Shown: positions 25,265-33,354 of the stretch, piece after piece
Layout of the letters: each line of letters opens with the position of its first letter
Numbering within the stretch: the first letter of the stretch is position 1
Assembly: GCA_963789175.1 (NCBI GenBank)
Contig: CAWBJO010000006.1
Span: 248,001-312,000 of the forward strand
Length of the DNA: 64,000 nt
Direction of reading: 5' to 3'
DNA from: CAWBJO01 sp963789175
Lineage (GTDB): Bacteria; Pseudomonadota; Alphaproteobacteria; Rhizobiales; Aestuariivirgaceae
Position numbers and translations under genes: made by a program
The notes under the pieces: generated by a model
The model's database searches: none
Seen by the model: only the letters and a program-made list of their open reading frames with translations
Told to the model about the DNA's origin: nothing

Positions 25265-25471
25265 TCAATCGATGGCAATCATGACATCGGAAGCCTTGAT
25301 GACGGCATAGGCCGATTTGCCCGGAGCGAGCGCAAGATCGTCAACGGCCTGGTTGGTGATCGAGGCCGTGACCGTGGCACCATTGATGTCGAGCACCACA
25401 TGAGCAGTGGTGGATCCCTTGTTCACGGACTTGATCGTTCCCTTGAGCAGGTTGCGCGCACTCAGCTTCAT
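25265..25471 (-). CDS. molbindin (Mop domain) molybdate-binding protein
   Basis: A 68-residue single Mop/TOBE domain: LSARNLLKGTIKSVNKGSTT, VVLDINGATVTASIT and YAVIKASDVMIAID are the standard blocks. Molbindins assemble into rings that hold several molybdate or tungstate ions and buffer them in the cytoplasm. It lies 18 nt downstream of modA on the same strand and is probably co-transcribed. Confidence 0.88.
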   Translation of the reverse strand: MKLSARNLLKGTIKSVNKGSTTAHVVLDINGATVTASITNQAVDDLALAPGKSAYAVIKASDVMIAID

Positions 25472-25489
25472 CAGTGGCTCCTCAGTCTG

Positions 25490-26260
25490 TTAACTGCCGG
25501 GCGCGTAGCCTGCGGCATCGATGACTTCCTTGGCCTTGTCGCTTTTCAAGAACTCGAGAAACGCCTTGGCATCGGCATTGTCCTTGCCCCGCTCCAGCAA
25601 TACGGCGTTCTGGCGGATCGGCTCATGCAGGTTGGCCGGAACGATCCAATGGCTGCCCTTCCGTCCCGACTCCGAACCCACCACCTGCGACAGCGCCACG
25701 AAGCCGATCTCCGCATTGCCCGTCTCGATCATGGAGAACGTCTGGCCGATGTTTTCGCCCATGACGATCTTGTCCTTGACGGCGTCGCGGACGCCCAGCG
25801 ACGTCATCGCCGCCTCCGCGGCAACGCCATACGGCGCAACTTTCGGATTGGCTATGGCGAGTTTCGTGAACGCGCCTGACTTCAGCACCTCGGCCCCGTC
25901 ACCGGTGATCCTGGAGGCGTCGCTGCTGAACAGGGCAAGCGTGCCGATCGCATAGGTAAATTCCGAATCCGGAACAGCCTTGCCGCCTTCCGTAAGCTTC
26001 TTCGTCGCCTTGTTGTCCGCGGAGAGGAAAACGTCGAATGGCGCGCCTTCCGTAATCTGGGCCGTCAGCTTGCCGGTTGCCCCGCTGATGAGCGTAAGCT
26101 TGTGGTCGCCGGCGGCCTCGAATTCCTTCTGCAGCTTCTCGAGGGTGCCCAGGAAGTTTGCCGCCACGGCGATCGTCGCTTCACCGGCAAGCGCTGGCAA
26201 TGGCAGCGCCAAGGTCGCGACAAGGACACCGATGAACCGAGTCTTCAGCCAAAACGTCAT
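25490..26260 (-). CDS. modA: molybdate-binding periplasmic protein ModA
   Basis: A protein of about 256 residues. The signal peptide ends at PLPALAGEA. The mature part starts TIAVAANFLGTLEKLQKEFE and contains LTLISGATGKLTAQI and PFDVFLSADNK, which form the oxyanion pocket of ModA. The permease and ATPase genes modB and modC are not adjacent. The start at 26260 has AGGA 8 nt upstream; an ATG two codons earlier would place the ribosome site against the start codon. A ModE-like inverted repeat lies just upstream. Confidence 0.88.
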   Translation of the reverse strand: MTFWLKTRFIGVLVATLALPLPALAGEATIAVAANFLGTLEKLQKEFEAAGDHKLTLISGATGKLTAQITEGAPFDVFLSADNKATKKLTEGGKAVPDSEFTYAIGTLALFSSDASRITGDGAEVLKSGAFTKLAIANPKVAPYGVAAEAAMTSLGVRDAVKDKIVMGENIGQTFSMIETGNAEIGFVALSQVVGSESGRKGSHWIVPANLHEPIRQNAVLLERGKDNADAKAFLEFLKSDKAKEVIDAAGYAPGS

Positions 26261-26268
26261 GCACATCT

Positions 26269-26295
26269 TCCTAGATATATATTCGTATATTTCGA
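26269..26295 (-). promoter_or_regulatory. possible ModE-type molybdate-responsive operator
   Basis: On the minus strand TCGAAATATA, six bases, then TATAT form a pseudopalindrome resembling the ModE box (TCGNTATATA-N6-TATATAACGA as I recall it). The left half fits in all but one position; the right half fits only in its inner part. It would let molybdate-loaded ModE repress modA and the molbindin gene. Confidence 0.4.
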
Positions 26296-26767
26296 CTCTG
26301 GCTTGCCGGTGCGATCGGTGTCAACGACTTCTTTGAGGATCCGTGGTTGGCGAGCAGGAGCCGCGCGGCGGCGAGATCGCGGTCGACCCTCCACGACGCC
26401 TCGATGCCCGCTGGTGTTCATCTGGACGATACGCACGCCAAGGATCGAGAAGGTTGTCGAACGGGACTCGTTTTGATTGCAAGCAGGCCTTCACTCGCGC
26501 GATTCGAGTCTTCGGGTCTCCCACCTGCCAGCTCCGGGTACTCCAAACCGCCCCTCTTTCCGTGTTGCGTGTCCGCAGAACTAAGGGCATGCTGGAGGGG
26601 CGGTAACGGCGCTGACTAGGTTGTGGAAGTGGACAAACAGGAAGCTCGTAGCCTTCCCAATGCTACAATCTCGATGGCGTAGTCCACGCTGACGTTCCCG
26701 AATCACTCCTGCTGTTTGTGAGCGCGCTTTTCAGCCTTATTGCCTAACGACGTAGGCTCACAAGCTC
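26296..26767. other. noncoding stretch, no gene seen
   Basis: About 470 nt without a convincing reading frame, terminator or RNA gene. Base composition is more mixed than in neighbouring genes and codon-position bias is absent. It marks the start of a looser, accessory-looking region that continues to the tRNA-Ser gene. Confidence 0.5.
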
Positions 26768-27070
26768 ATGGCGAAAACACCTCACAAAAGGTTGCCTGGA
26801 ATCCCGCGCGAAAGATATTGGCGCGAAACGATGGCTTACTATGGCCTGGAACTGCAGAAGCGAGGGGGACTCCTGACGGTAGTGGACCCCAGCGGGCGCG
26901 ACTTCCAGTGGAGCGCGCCGGACCCGGCGCATTGTTGGACGCTCCGCGCAAACACACGGGGCCGAAAAGCGACCGGTGTCAGGTTCCGGACCTTCCGCGC
27001 GCTAGAGCGATGGTTCCAATTCGAGATGCATAGCGGCACGATGCCGGAAAGAACTCCTCGATCGCGATAG
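26768..27070 (+). CDS. small hypothetical protein
   Basis: A 100-residue basic protein. RERYWRETMAYYGLELQKRGGLLTVVDPSGR and TFRALERWFQFEMHSGTM suggest a compact alpha/beta domain rich in aromatic and Arg residues, with no signal peptide or membrane helix. I recognise no family. The frame has reasonable codon-position bias and a start ATG, but the ribosome site is weak. It stands alone between two noncoding stretches. Confidence 0.45.
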   Translation: MAKTPHKRLPGIPRERYWRETMAYYGLELQKRGGLLTVVDPSGRDFQWSAPDPAHCWTLRANTRGRKATGVRFRTFRALERWFQFEMHSGTMPERTPRSR

Positions 27071-27351
27071 CGCTTTGCCCCTGGCTCGCGACATCAGCCA
27101 TCGACGACTGTCTGGCATCTTTGCAATCGTGTTGCCATCACGAATGCCTCTCATCGGCCATTTGGGTAAAGACTACTGTCCCAAGATGGGCTCCGGCCTG
27201 CCAAAAATTCGCTCGCCAATTCCCCCGTCATTGCCCCAAGCTTCGAGCAAGGCACTGGTAGTATCACGACGACCGGCGAGGCTCGTTGCCGCCAAGGCCT
27301 CAAAAGTGACGATTAGAAGTCGCAGAAATACCAAAACTTGGGAGGACCGTC

Positions 27352-27642
27352 ATGGATGCATACAATGTCGTTCGCTTCAAAGTGAAACCCGGCAAGGAGC
27401 AAGCCTTTCTCGATGCCCACAGAGACGCACCCGATCTCGACGGACTGGAGAAGGCCGTGATCGTCAAAACCGGCGATCGCACATATTGTTTTATCGGTGA
27501 ATGGGAAAACTCAAACGCGCTGGCGGCGGCTCGCCCGAAAATGATCGGCATGCTCGACAAGGTGAGAGACTTACTGGAGGATCTCGGGGGTGGGCTGGGC
27601 GTCACGGATCCTATTTCCGGCGAAGTCGTGATGAAGCTTTAG
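27352..27642 (+). CDS. dimeric alpha/beta-barrel protein (antibiotic biosynthesis monooxygenase-like)
   Basis: A 96-residue protein of the ferredoxin-like dimeric barrel type. NVVRFKVKPGKEQAFLDAHR is the first strand and helix, CFIGEWENSNALAAARPKM the second repeat with the typical Gly-Glu-Trp. Related small proteins act as quinol monooxygenases or have no enzyme activity; no catalytic residues can be assigned. GGGAGGA precedes the ATG. It is followed 63 nt later by a lipoprotein gene in the same direction. Confidence 0.65.
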   Translation: MDAYNVVRFKVKPGKEQAFLDAHRDAPDLDGLEKAVIVKTGDRTYCFIGEWENSNALAAARPKMIGMLDKVRDLLEDLGGGLGVTDPISGEVVMKL

Positions 27643-27705
27643 CCGCAGGTGACCGGGGGGCGATCGCATGGGGGACCGCCAAATTCAACCCACAACGGAG
27701 ATCGC

Positions 27706-28068
27706 ATGACATCAACCAGGACCATGGGCCTTAACATGCTGTGTGCCGCCGCGCTGTTCGCGCTGCCGACCGGCTGCGTCAACGCCCAGTTGGGGGGGAA
27801 AACCGGTGCAAACGGCATGACCCTGTACACCTTCGACAAGGATCAGGGCACGGAATCCGCCTGCTACGACGATTGCGCCACCAACTGGCCGCCCTATCTC
27901 GCCAAGGAAGGCGTCAGCAAGGGTGAGGGTTGGGCGACCACCGATCGCAAGGACGGTGCCAAGCAGTGGACCTACAATGGTCACCCCCTCTACTACTACA
28001 TCGAGGACAAAGCCGCCGGCGACAGGAAGGGCGACGGCAAGGGCGGCGTCTGGCACGTGGTGCAGTAG
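27706..28068 (+). CDS. COG4315-type small lipoprotein
   Basis: A 120-residue secreted protein. The signal segment LCAAALFALPTGC ends in a lipobox-like LPTGC, so it may be a lipoprotein, although the box is not ideal. The mature part has the family's paired motif Yx(F/W/Y)xxD: YTFDKDQG (about 41) and YYYIEDKAAGD (about 99), with the invariant CYDDCATNWPP between them. The family is of unknown function and is common in proteobacteria and actinobacteria. I chose the ATG at 27706, after GGAGA. Confidence 0.82.
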   Translation: MTSTRTMGLNMLCAAALFALPTGCVNAQLGGKTGANGMTLYTFDKDQGTESACYDDCATNWPPYLAKEGVSKGEGWATTDRKDGAKQWTYNGHPLYYYIEDKAAGDRKGDGKGGVWHVVQ

Positions 28069-28093
28069 GACGGTTCAGTCTTCCCGGTCTGCG

Positions 28094-28127
28094 AGCGCTC
28101 CGGCCAAAAGTCGGAGCGCTTGTTTTT
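28094..28127 (+). terminator. intrinsic terminator after the lipoprotein gene
   Basis: Stem AGCGCTCCG / CGGAGCGCT (9 bp), loop of nine bases, tail TGTTTTT, beginning 26 nt after the stop codon. Confidence 0.8.
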
Positions 28128-28158
28128 GCGGCCGCAGGAAAAGGTGCTCGGCGGGCAG

Positions 28159-28198
28159 AGGTCCAGATCGGCCTGTAGAGACCTGTTTGGCGGAGGGG
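28159..28198. repeat. left copy of a 40-bp direct repeat (att-like, partial tRNA-Ser 3' end)
   Basis: This 40-bp segment matches 30180-30219 at 38 of 40 positions. Its last 11 bases equal the 3' acceptor strand, discriminator base and CCA of the tRNA-Ser gene; the first 29 equal the sequence just downstream of that tRNA. It is the expected form of an attachment site left by integration at a tRNA 3' end. Confidence 0.75.
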
Positions 28199-28828
28199 CG
28201 GGTCCATCGCAAAAAGATCATATCTAATTGAAATTACTATATAATATTTTATCTACCCCTAATTCGTCCTAGTTTAAGGCCTAGTTCGCGATGGCAAATC
28301 CTATCGTCTGTTCCCGGTTGTAAACACTCGCCATGATTGCAGGTTGACTTCGACTCGCGCGACTCGACTCGTTCGTCGTCCGCCTTCTAGTTGGCCCATG
28401 AAGCTCTGGAACAGTTACCTTGCGTCGACTGAGGGCTTCGGCGTGACGCGCCTAGTTGGCTCGGTGCGCTCGACGTGAAGGCCGACGCGGAGATTGCGCG
28501 AGCTGGAACGAGAACACGGCGAGCGATTTCCCGGCGACTGGGAGATCTTTGCACGACCAGCGGGTGAGGATAGCTGGCAGCCTAAGAACTATTCCGAGGC
28601 TCAAGTTTCATGCCATCCTAACTCCGCTCCCGCATCCGACATCGAAAAACCGCACTCAAAATAGATCATTGAAGTGGAAACCGATTCAGGATCGGCTCGG
28701 GCGGTTCATTACAATTTGAGTCAAACTTGCTTGGGTTTGTTGCCTTCTCTGAACCATAGCTCGGTCCAGTCCACGGTTAATGCCGCGTTTGCGTTATCCT
28801 CTATCCAGTCAAACTCGGGAGACCCTTC
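28199..28828. other. noncoding, partly A+T-rich stretch inside the repeat-bounded segment
   Basis: Roughly 630 nt. The first 80 nt are the most A+T-rich part of the window. No frame has convincing codon bias, and I see no RNA gene or terminator. Confidence 0.5.
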
Positions 28829-29626
28829 ATGGATCGCACGCAGTCAATCGTGTTCAGTCTATTGCTCGGAGCCGCGCTGATCGCCGCCCCAAGCATCAGC
28901 AATCTCGGAACAGATCAACCCTACGACCAAGCCCATGCTGCCAAGGGCGGCAATGGCAAGGGCAAGGGTGGAAATGGCGCCGCCGGCGGCGGCAACGCTG
29001 GTAGTGGCGGTGGAAACTCGTCGGCCAGCGGCACGGAGACAGAACTCGCTTCCACCACGCCGAAAGGCAGTGAAAAAGTCACGGCCAAGGAATTGGCGCT
29101 TAGTGATCCGACAGCACCGGCGCATCCCTCGATGCTCGGCCGCTGGAATGCGGCGAAGCCAATTGACCATCCCGCCATCCAGGCTCACATCCGCAATGGC
29201 AAGTTCAACGGCACGATAGGCATGGTGGCCGCCTACGCCTCAGCGCAGACGACCTACAATGGCTTGGAAGCCGACATCGCCGTGGCCGAGGAACTCCTCG
29301 CCTCAACCGATCCTGCCGCGCTCCAGAATAGCCTCACTACGGCGCTGCAAACGGCAGGCTTTGCCGATCTGCAGTCTTACAAGGATGCGGTCGCTACAGA
29401 CCTGGCCGTCGCCGATCCGGCCGTCGAGGCGGCGCTCGATGACATCGAGGCCTATGACAATGCGGTCGCAGTGGTTGCTGCCGGTACGCAGGCGCTTGAT
29501 GATCTCGCATCGGCGGAAGCCAATATGGAAACTTACTCCAATCGCTCGCCATGGAGCGAGATTCGGGATGATGTGAGAACCAAGATGGGTCTTGATCCGA
29601 CAGAGAATGATCTGGTTGTGCCCTAG
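28829..29626 (+). CDS. secreted glycine-rich / helical hypothetical protein
   Basis: A 265-residue protein. An N-terminal signal peptide (SIVFSLLLGAALIAAPS, cleavage likely near AHA at about 36) is followed by a low-complexity Gly/Asn/Ser/Lys stretch (about 38-68) and then an Ala-rich, mostly helical domain (about 110-240). LGRWNAAKPIDHPAIQAHIRNGKFNGTIGMVAAY is the most distinctive block and resembles uncharacterised exported proteins of Rhizobiales. It may be a surface or adhesin-like component. It lies inside the repeat-bounded segment and has its own terminator. Confidence 0.7.
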   Translation: MDRTQSIVFSLLLGAALIAAPSISNLGTDQPYDQAHAAKGGNGKGKGGNGAAGGGNAGSGGGNSSASGTETELASTTPKGSEKVTAKELALSDPTAPAHPSMLGRWNAAKPIDHPAIQAHIRNGKFNGTIGMVAAYASAQTTYNGLEADIAVAEELLASTDPAALQNSLTTALQTAGFADLQSYKDAVATDLAVADPAVEAALDDIEAYDNAVAVVAAGTQALDDLASAEANMETYSNRSPWSEIRDDVRTKMGLDPTENDLVVP

Positions 29627-29660
29627 CGCGCCCTTAGATCATCGCACATCAATTTGACGC

Positions 29661-29693
29661 AGCCCGGCCTTCAACGGCCGGGCTAATTCTTTT
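29661..29693 (+). terminator. intrinsic terminator
   Basis: Stem AGCCCGGCC / GGCCGGGCT (9 bp), a six-base loop and a tail AATTCTTTT, 34 nt after the stop of the glycine-rich protein gene. Confidence 0.75.
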
Positions 29694-29696
29694 CAG

Positions 29697-29981
29697 GGCT
29701 GTCTCCCCTTCAGCCCGTGTCCACTCACGATGGTGGTTGTGGGTCACGCCCTGGTGCTGGGAGCGATCGGTTTAGGCCTGTTGCTGGCCGGTACCATGGG
29801 GATTGGGGCCGCGATAACGATCGCCCTTTTCGGCCTGGCGGGCATCGCGTCTCGACGTGTTGTTGTCGGTGGCTTGGGACAGTCATCGTTTCCACCACCA
29901 CTGCTGCGAAGTCTGGAAATCGGCAGCTCTGCAATCATCCTCTTGCTTGGCATTCTGTTTCTTTTGGGTAGTTTGCGATGA
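29697..29981 (+). pseudogene. C-terminal fragment of a NicO/RcnA-like nickel-cobalt transporter
   Basis: The frame reads FSPCPLTMVVVGHALVLG and continues with GTMGIGAAITIALFGLAGI and a last helix LEIGSSAIILLLGILFLLG. This matches the end of NicO-family metal exporters, where the PCP(L/S) motif and the paired final helices occur. Everything before the PCP motif is missing: the frame begins right after the terminator at 29661-29693. An ATG at 29730 would give 83 residues, but the homology starts before it, so this is most likely a truncated gene. Confidence 0.55.
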
Positions 29982-30199
29982 CTGAATCTCGTCTATCGAT
30001 GCGTGGCCCGCTGTTGGCCCTCTCGTCTGCCACGCTTTTTGGCGCAAGCACGCCCCTAGCCAAAATACTCATTCAGGACATCGAGCCAGTGATGCTGGCA
30101 GCACTGCTCTACTTGGGATCTGGCTCGGGGCTGACAATTGCCTTTCTTATTCGGCGAGGGATGGCGCGGTGGCGGAGACAGGTCCAGATCGGCCTGTAG
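29978..30199 (+). pseudogene. N-terminal fragment of an EamA/DMT-family transporter, cut at the direct repeat
   Basis: The first 67 residues (RGPLLALSSATLFGASTPLA, then an MLAALLYLGSGSGL helix) are a typical EamA (drug/metabolite transporter) start; whole proteins have about 300 residues and ten helices. The homology ends where the 40-bp repeat begins (30180) and the frame then runs six more codons of repeat to a stop. The ATG overlaps the stop of the preceding fragment (ATGA), a sign that both were once part of a working operon elsewhere. Confidence 0.6.
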
Positions 30200-30219
30200 A
30201 GGCCCGTTTGGCGGAGGGG
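30180..30219. repeat. right copy of the 40-bp direct repeat, overlapping the tRNA-Ser 3' end
   Basis: Its last 11 bases are the CCA, discriminator and acceptor strand of the tRNA-Ser gene read from the opposite strand. It differs from the copy at 28159 by two transitions. Confidence 0.75.
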
Positions 30220-30298
30220 GAGGGATTCGAACCCCCGGTGCCCTTGCGGGCACAACGGTTTTCAAGACCGCCGCAATAGACCACTCTGCCACCCCTCC
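30209..30298 (-). tRNA. tRNA-Ser (anticodon UGA)
   Basis: A 90-nt tRNA with the CCA end encoded. The acceptor arms are GGAGGGG and CCCCTCC, the discriminator is G, the anticodon loop CTTGAAA gives UGA, and the long variable arm (GTGCCCGCAAGGGCAC) is typical of class II tRNA-Ser. The T arm holds GGTTCGAATCC. It reads UCA and UCG-type serine codons. Its 3' end is the target of the direct repeat. Confidence 0.95.
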
Positions 30299-30409
30299 GA
30301 AGGGTCGGGCGCATTGGCTCTAGCTTCTCCGTCCGTGGCGCGCAAGGGCGGGCGCATGCGGCCCGTGCCGCTTCACCGGCGGCGATGCCCGAACGAACGG
30401 AGACCCTGC

Positions 30410-31177
30410 CTACTCGGCGTAGCTCGGGTCGATCTTGTCGAGGATCCTCTTCATCTCCTCGAAGTGCACGGCGGTCGAGTCGGTGAACTTATCCCAGTCC
30501 TGGGCCGTCTTCTCCGCGACGTGGTTCGGCATGACGTTCAGCTTCTGCCCCGTCGAGTAGGCAAGCACGAGGTTCCGGCACGCCCTTTCGAGGTAGTAGA
30601 GATTGTCGAACGCGTCGGCGACGGTCGCGCCGGCGATCAGCACGCCGTGATTGCCCATCATCATGGTGCTGCGGTTGCCCAGAGCGGCAGCGAGGCGGGC
30701 ACCCTCGGCGTCGTTGTCCGCCATGCCCTCGTAGCCGAGATCATAGGCGACGCGGTTGTAGTAGCGGGCGGAGTTCTGGTCGATGGGCTTGATCTCGGGA
30801 TCGGCCAGCGAGGCAAGCGCCGTGGCATAAGGCGGATGGACATGGAGAATGCAGCGCGCGTGCGGCAGGCGGGCGTGCATCGCGCCGTGGATGCACCAGG
30901 CCGTGATGTCCGGTGCGTCGGGACCCTTGAGCGCCTCGCGATCATTGGCATCATGCAGGCGCAGGTCGCTCGCCCGGATGCGGGAGAAGTGCATCCACTT
31001 GGGATTCATGAGAAAGGTCGTTCCGTCCGGCGACACGGCGAGGCTGAAATGGTTGGCCACCGCCTCGTGCCAGCCCATCTGGGCGGTCAGCCGAAAAGCC
31101 GCCGCGAGATCCACCCTGAGCTGCCACTCGTCGTCCGACTTGGCGGTCGAAGCCTTGACGGGATTTGCGATGTTCAT
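30410..31177 (-). CDS. class II aldolase/adducin family protein
   Basis: A 255-residue protein of the L-fuculose-1-phosphate aldolase/adducin fold. The zinc ligands are seen as His residues in CILHVHPPYATALASL and the third in MMGNHGVLIAG; ANHFSLAVSPDGTTFLMNP is the substrate-phosphate region. Some relatives lack aldolase activity, so the function is open. I chose the ATG at 31177 (after GGGAGAG); a longer frame starts 28 codons upstream without family similarity. Confidence 0.85.
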   Translation of the reverse strand: MNIANPVKASTAKSDDEWQLRVDLAAAFRLTAQMGWHEAVANHFSLAVSPDGTTFLMNPKWMHFSRIRASDLRLHDANDREALKGPDAPDITAWCIHGAMHARLPHARCILHVHPPYATALASLADPEIKPIDQNSARYYNRVAYDLGYEGMADNDAEGARLAAALGNRSTMMMGNHGVLIAGATVADAFDNLYYLERACRNLVLAYSTGQKLNVMPNHVAEKTAQDWDKFTDSTAVHFEEMKRILDKIDPSYAE

Positions 31178-31359
31178 CGAACTCTCCCAAAAGTGATGCG
31201 TTAGCGTATGTACGCCAGTTCCGGCCGACTTGCAAAGTGGTGGGCTACTTACCAAATCCACCCCCGGGCCGGCCGGTTTTGTGCCACAATGACGCCTACG
31301 ATATAGGAGATGTCGGCTTCGAGCGCCGCGGAAGGCGCTGGACCGAAGGACACCAAGCG

Positions 31360-32148
31360 ATGACCCCGAGATTGCTGCTCAATATCCTTGCCGTCGCGTT
31401 CGGACTGATGTTCGCCGCGACGCTGCCGGAGCCGGCGGTGTCGCAAACTCTCGACGAACTCAGCTTCTCCAAGAAACTCAAGCTTGCGAAGGTCGGCGAC
31501 GAGGATGCCCAGCTCGCCGTCGCGAAGGCCTACGAGACCGGCGCCAAGGTCAAACGGTCGCGCCTCGAGGCGGCCAAATGGTACCGGCTGGCCATGGAGC
31601 AGGGGAACGTCGAGGCCCAGTTCCGTCTCGGCCGTCTCGTGCATCAAGGTGGAGACGGCCTCAAGGAAGATCTCGTCATGGCGGCCCAGCTCTATCAGGC
31701 CGCGGCCGAGCAAGGTTACGTCGAGGCCCAAAACTGGCTGGGCTACAGCTACCAGCACGGGCTGGGCGTACAGCAGGACGACCAGAGCGCCGTCGAATGG
31801 TACCGGAGGGCCGCGGAGGGAGGCTTCGGACCGGGCCAGAACAATCTCGGCCTCATGTACCTGCAGGGCAAAGGCGTCGAACGGAGCCTTCTCAAGGCAT
31901 CCGAGAATTTCCAGAAAGCGGCGGATTCAGGCGACGGCTGGGGCCTCAACAATCTCGGCGGCATGTACGAGATGGGCTGGGGCGTCGAGAAGGACCGCGA
32001 TAAGGCGCTCGAGCTCTACAAGCTCGCGGCCGAATTGGGAAATTCCACGGGCGAGGAGAACTACAAGCGCCTCACCACCTTCGCATCCGCAGCTCCGAAA
32101 AGCAGCAGCGCGACAACCATCGAGCCCGCGGCGTCCGACGCGCAGTAG
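31360..32148 (+). CDS. exported SEL1-repeat protein
   Basis: A 262-residue protein. A signal peptide (LLLNILAVAFGLMFAAT, ending near VSQ) precedes five or six SEL1-like (TPR-related) repeats such as GNVEAQFRLGRLVHQGGDGL, YVEAQNWLGYSYQHGLGVQQ and GWGLNNLGGMYEMGWGVEKD, spanning about 60-240. Such repeats bind other proteins; many bacterial SEL1 proteins act in envelope assembly or signalling. The ATG at 31360 has GAAGGA nine nt upstream. It may be functionally linked to the adjacent cell-wall genes rlpA and dacA. Confidence 0.82.
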   Translation: MTPRLLLNILAVAFGLMFAATLPEPAVSQTLDELSFSKKLKLAKVGDEDAQLAVAKAYETGAKVKRSRLEAAKWYRLAMEQGNVEAQFRLGRLVHQGGDGLKEDLVMAAQLYQAAAEQGYVEAQNWLGYSYQHGLGVQQDDQSAVEWYRRAAEGGFGPGQNNLGLMYLQGKGVERSLLKASENFQKAADSGDGWGLNNLGGMYEMGWGVEKDRDKALELYKLAAELGNSTGEENYKRLTTFASAAPKSSSATTIEPAASDAQ

Positions 32149-32307
32149 TCCCTACGGCCGCGTCATTTTTCGCGTGGCACGAACGGGCGGACCGTATTAA
32201 CCATATCCGCGAACCAAACTTTTACCCCGTTTCGGTCAGATGTCGGTAGTTGCGGCGGATCGGTGGGGCCCTTTCGCGCGCATCGGCCGGTGGTGGGTAA
32301 GTCAGTC

Positions 32308-33258
32308 ATGAAAAATGCGGTCCGTTCGATTGCGGCATTTCTGGCCGCGGTGTGCCTGGTTTGGTCGACACTGGCGCTCGTCGGGTGCTCATCGAAGGGA
32401 AAGCGCGATCCGTTCGCCGGAATCGGCAGCCCCGTCTACAAAGGCAACGGTCCACTGCCCAAGGGCGGGGGACGCTACACGGTCGGCGACTCGTATGAAG
32501 TCGCGGGGCTGCGATTCTATCCGAAGAGCGAACCCAACTACGACCGGACCGGGGTCGCGTCCTGGTACGGCCCGCAGTTCCACCGCCGGATGACGTCCAA
32601 CGGCGAGTGGTTCGACATGGACTACATGTCGGCGGCTCACACCACCATGCCGCTGCCGAGCTATGCCAAGGTCACCAATCTCGAGAACGGCCGATCGATC
32701 GTGGTGCGCGTCAACGACCGCGGACCATTCGTGAACGACCGGGTTATCGACCTGTCGCGCAGATCGGCGGACATCCTCGACTTCGTACGCCAAGGCACCG
32801 CGCAGGTGCGCGTGCAGTACATCGGACCAGCCCCTCTCAATGACAAGGGAACTCACCTCGCCGCCATGAACGACGAGCTCATGCGCGGCACGCCGCTCCG
32901 GCAGATGATCGCCGCGGTCGAGCAATACCGTCCGAGCCCGCAGCTTGCCGCCATGACAGGGACGCTGCCGCCGGCCGCGGTGGAGCCGCAGGAGAGCTAC
33001 GACACGTCCGCTCGGACACCGATCGGCGACAGCCTCCTCTTCATCCAGGTCGGCGCCTTCTCCAATGTCGACAACGCCGAGCGGGCGCGGATGAACCTGG
33101 CGCGGCTCGGTGAGGTACGGGTCACGCCGGTCAGCGCCACCAACGGCCTTCTCTACCGGGTGACGCTGCAGCCGACCAGCGACCGCGTGGCGGGCGATAC
33201 GCTGAACGAGGTCCAGGCCGCGGGCCATCGCGACGCGCGACTGGTCTTTACCCAATAG
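32308..33258 (+). CDS. rlpA: RlpA septal-ring lytic transglycosylase lipoprotein
   Basis: A 316-residue lipoprotein. The signal ends in the lipobox LALVGC (Cys at about 27). The double-psi beta-barrel RlpA domain spans about 75-165: GVASWYGPQFHRRMTSNGE, then AAHTTMPLPSYAKVTNLENG and VVRVNDRGPF with the catalytic Glu and His/Asp pattern. A SPOR domain at the C-terminus (about 235-315, LLFIQVGAFSNVDNAERAR) binds denuded glycan at the division site. RlpA cleaves glycan strands lacking stem peptides. I chose the ATG at 32308. The carboxypeptidase gene dacA follows. Confidence 0.9.
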   Translation: MKNAVRSIAAFLAAVCLVWSTLALVGCSSKGKRDPFAGIGSPVYKGNGPLPKGGGRYTVGDSYEVAGLRFYPKSEPNYDRTGVASWYGPQFHRRMTSNGEWFDMDYMSAAHTTMPLPSYAKVTNLENGRSIVVRVNDRGPFVNDRVIDLSRRSADILDFVRQGTAQVRVQYIGPAPLNDKGTHLAAMNDELMRGTPLRQMIAAVEQYRPSPQLAAMTGTLPPAAVEPQESYDTSARTPIGDSLLFIQVGAFSNVDNAERARMNLARLGEVRVTPVSATNGLLYRVTLQPTSDRVAGDTLNEVQAAGHRDARLVFTQ

Positions 33259-33354
33259 CGCGAATCATTGCCCTTGCGCATTGATTTCACCGATACTGCC
33301 CAGTAGTTTCGACCGCGACCGGACAGGAGCCGGGCAATCGGAAAGGCCATCGGC

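Larger units (their letters stand above)
28159..30219. mobile_element. putative decayed integrated element bounded by tRNA-Ser repeats
   Basis: About 2 kb lies between the two 40-bp repeats. The content differs from its surroundings: an A+T-rich left end (28205-28285), about 630 nt with no convincing gene, one secreted protein gene, and two partial transporter genes. No integrase or transposase is present, so if it was an integrative element it has lost its recombination gene, or it is a short remnant left after deletion. A local duplication of the tRNA flank is the alternative. Confidence 0.4.

Noticed and set aside
26440..26540. Possible tRNA-like segment in the noncoding stretch after modA
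   Set aside because: A partial T-arm-like GACTCGAATC is present on the minus strand, but no acceptor stem or anticodon arm can be drawn around it.
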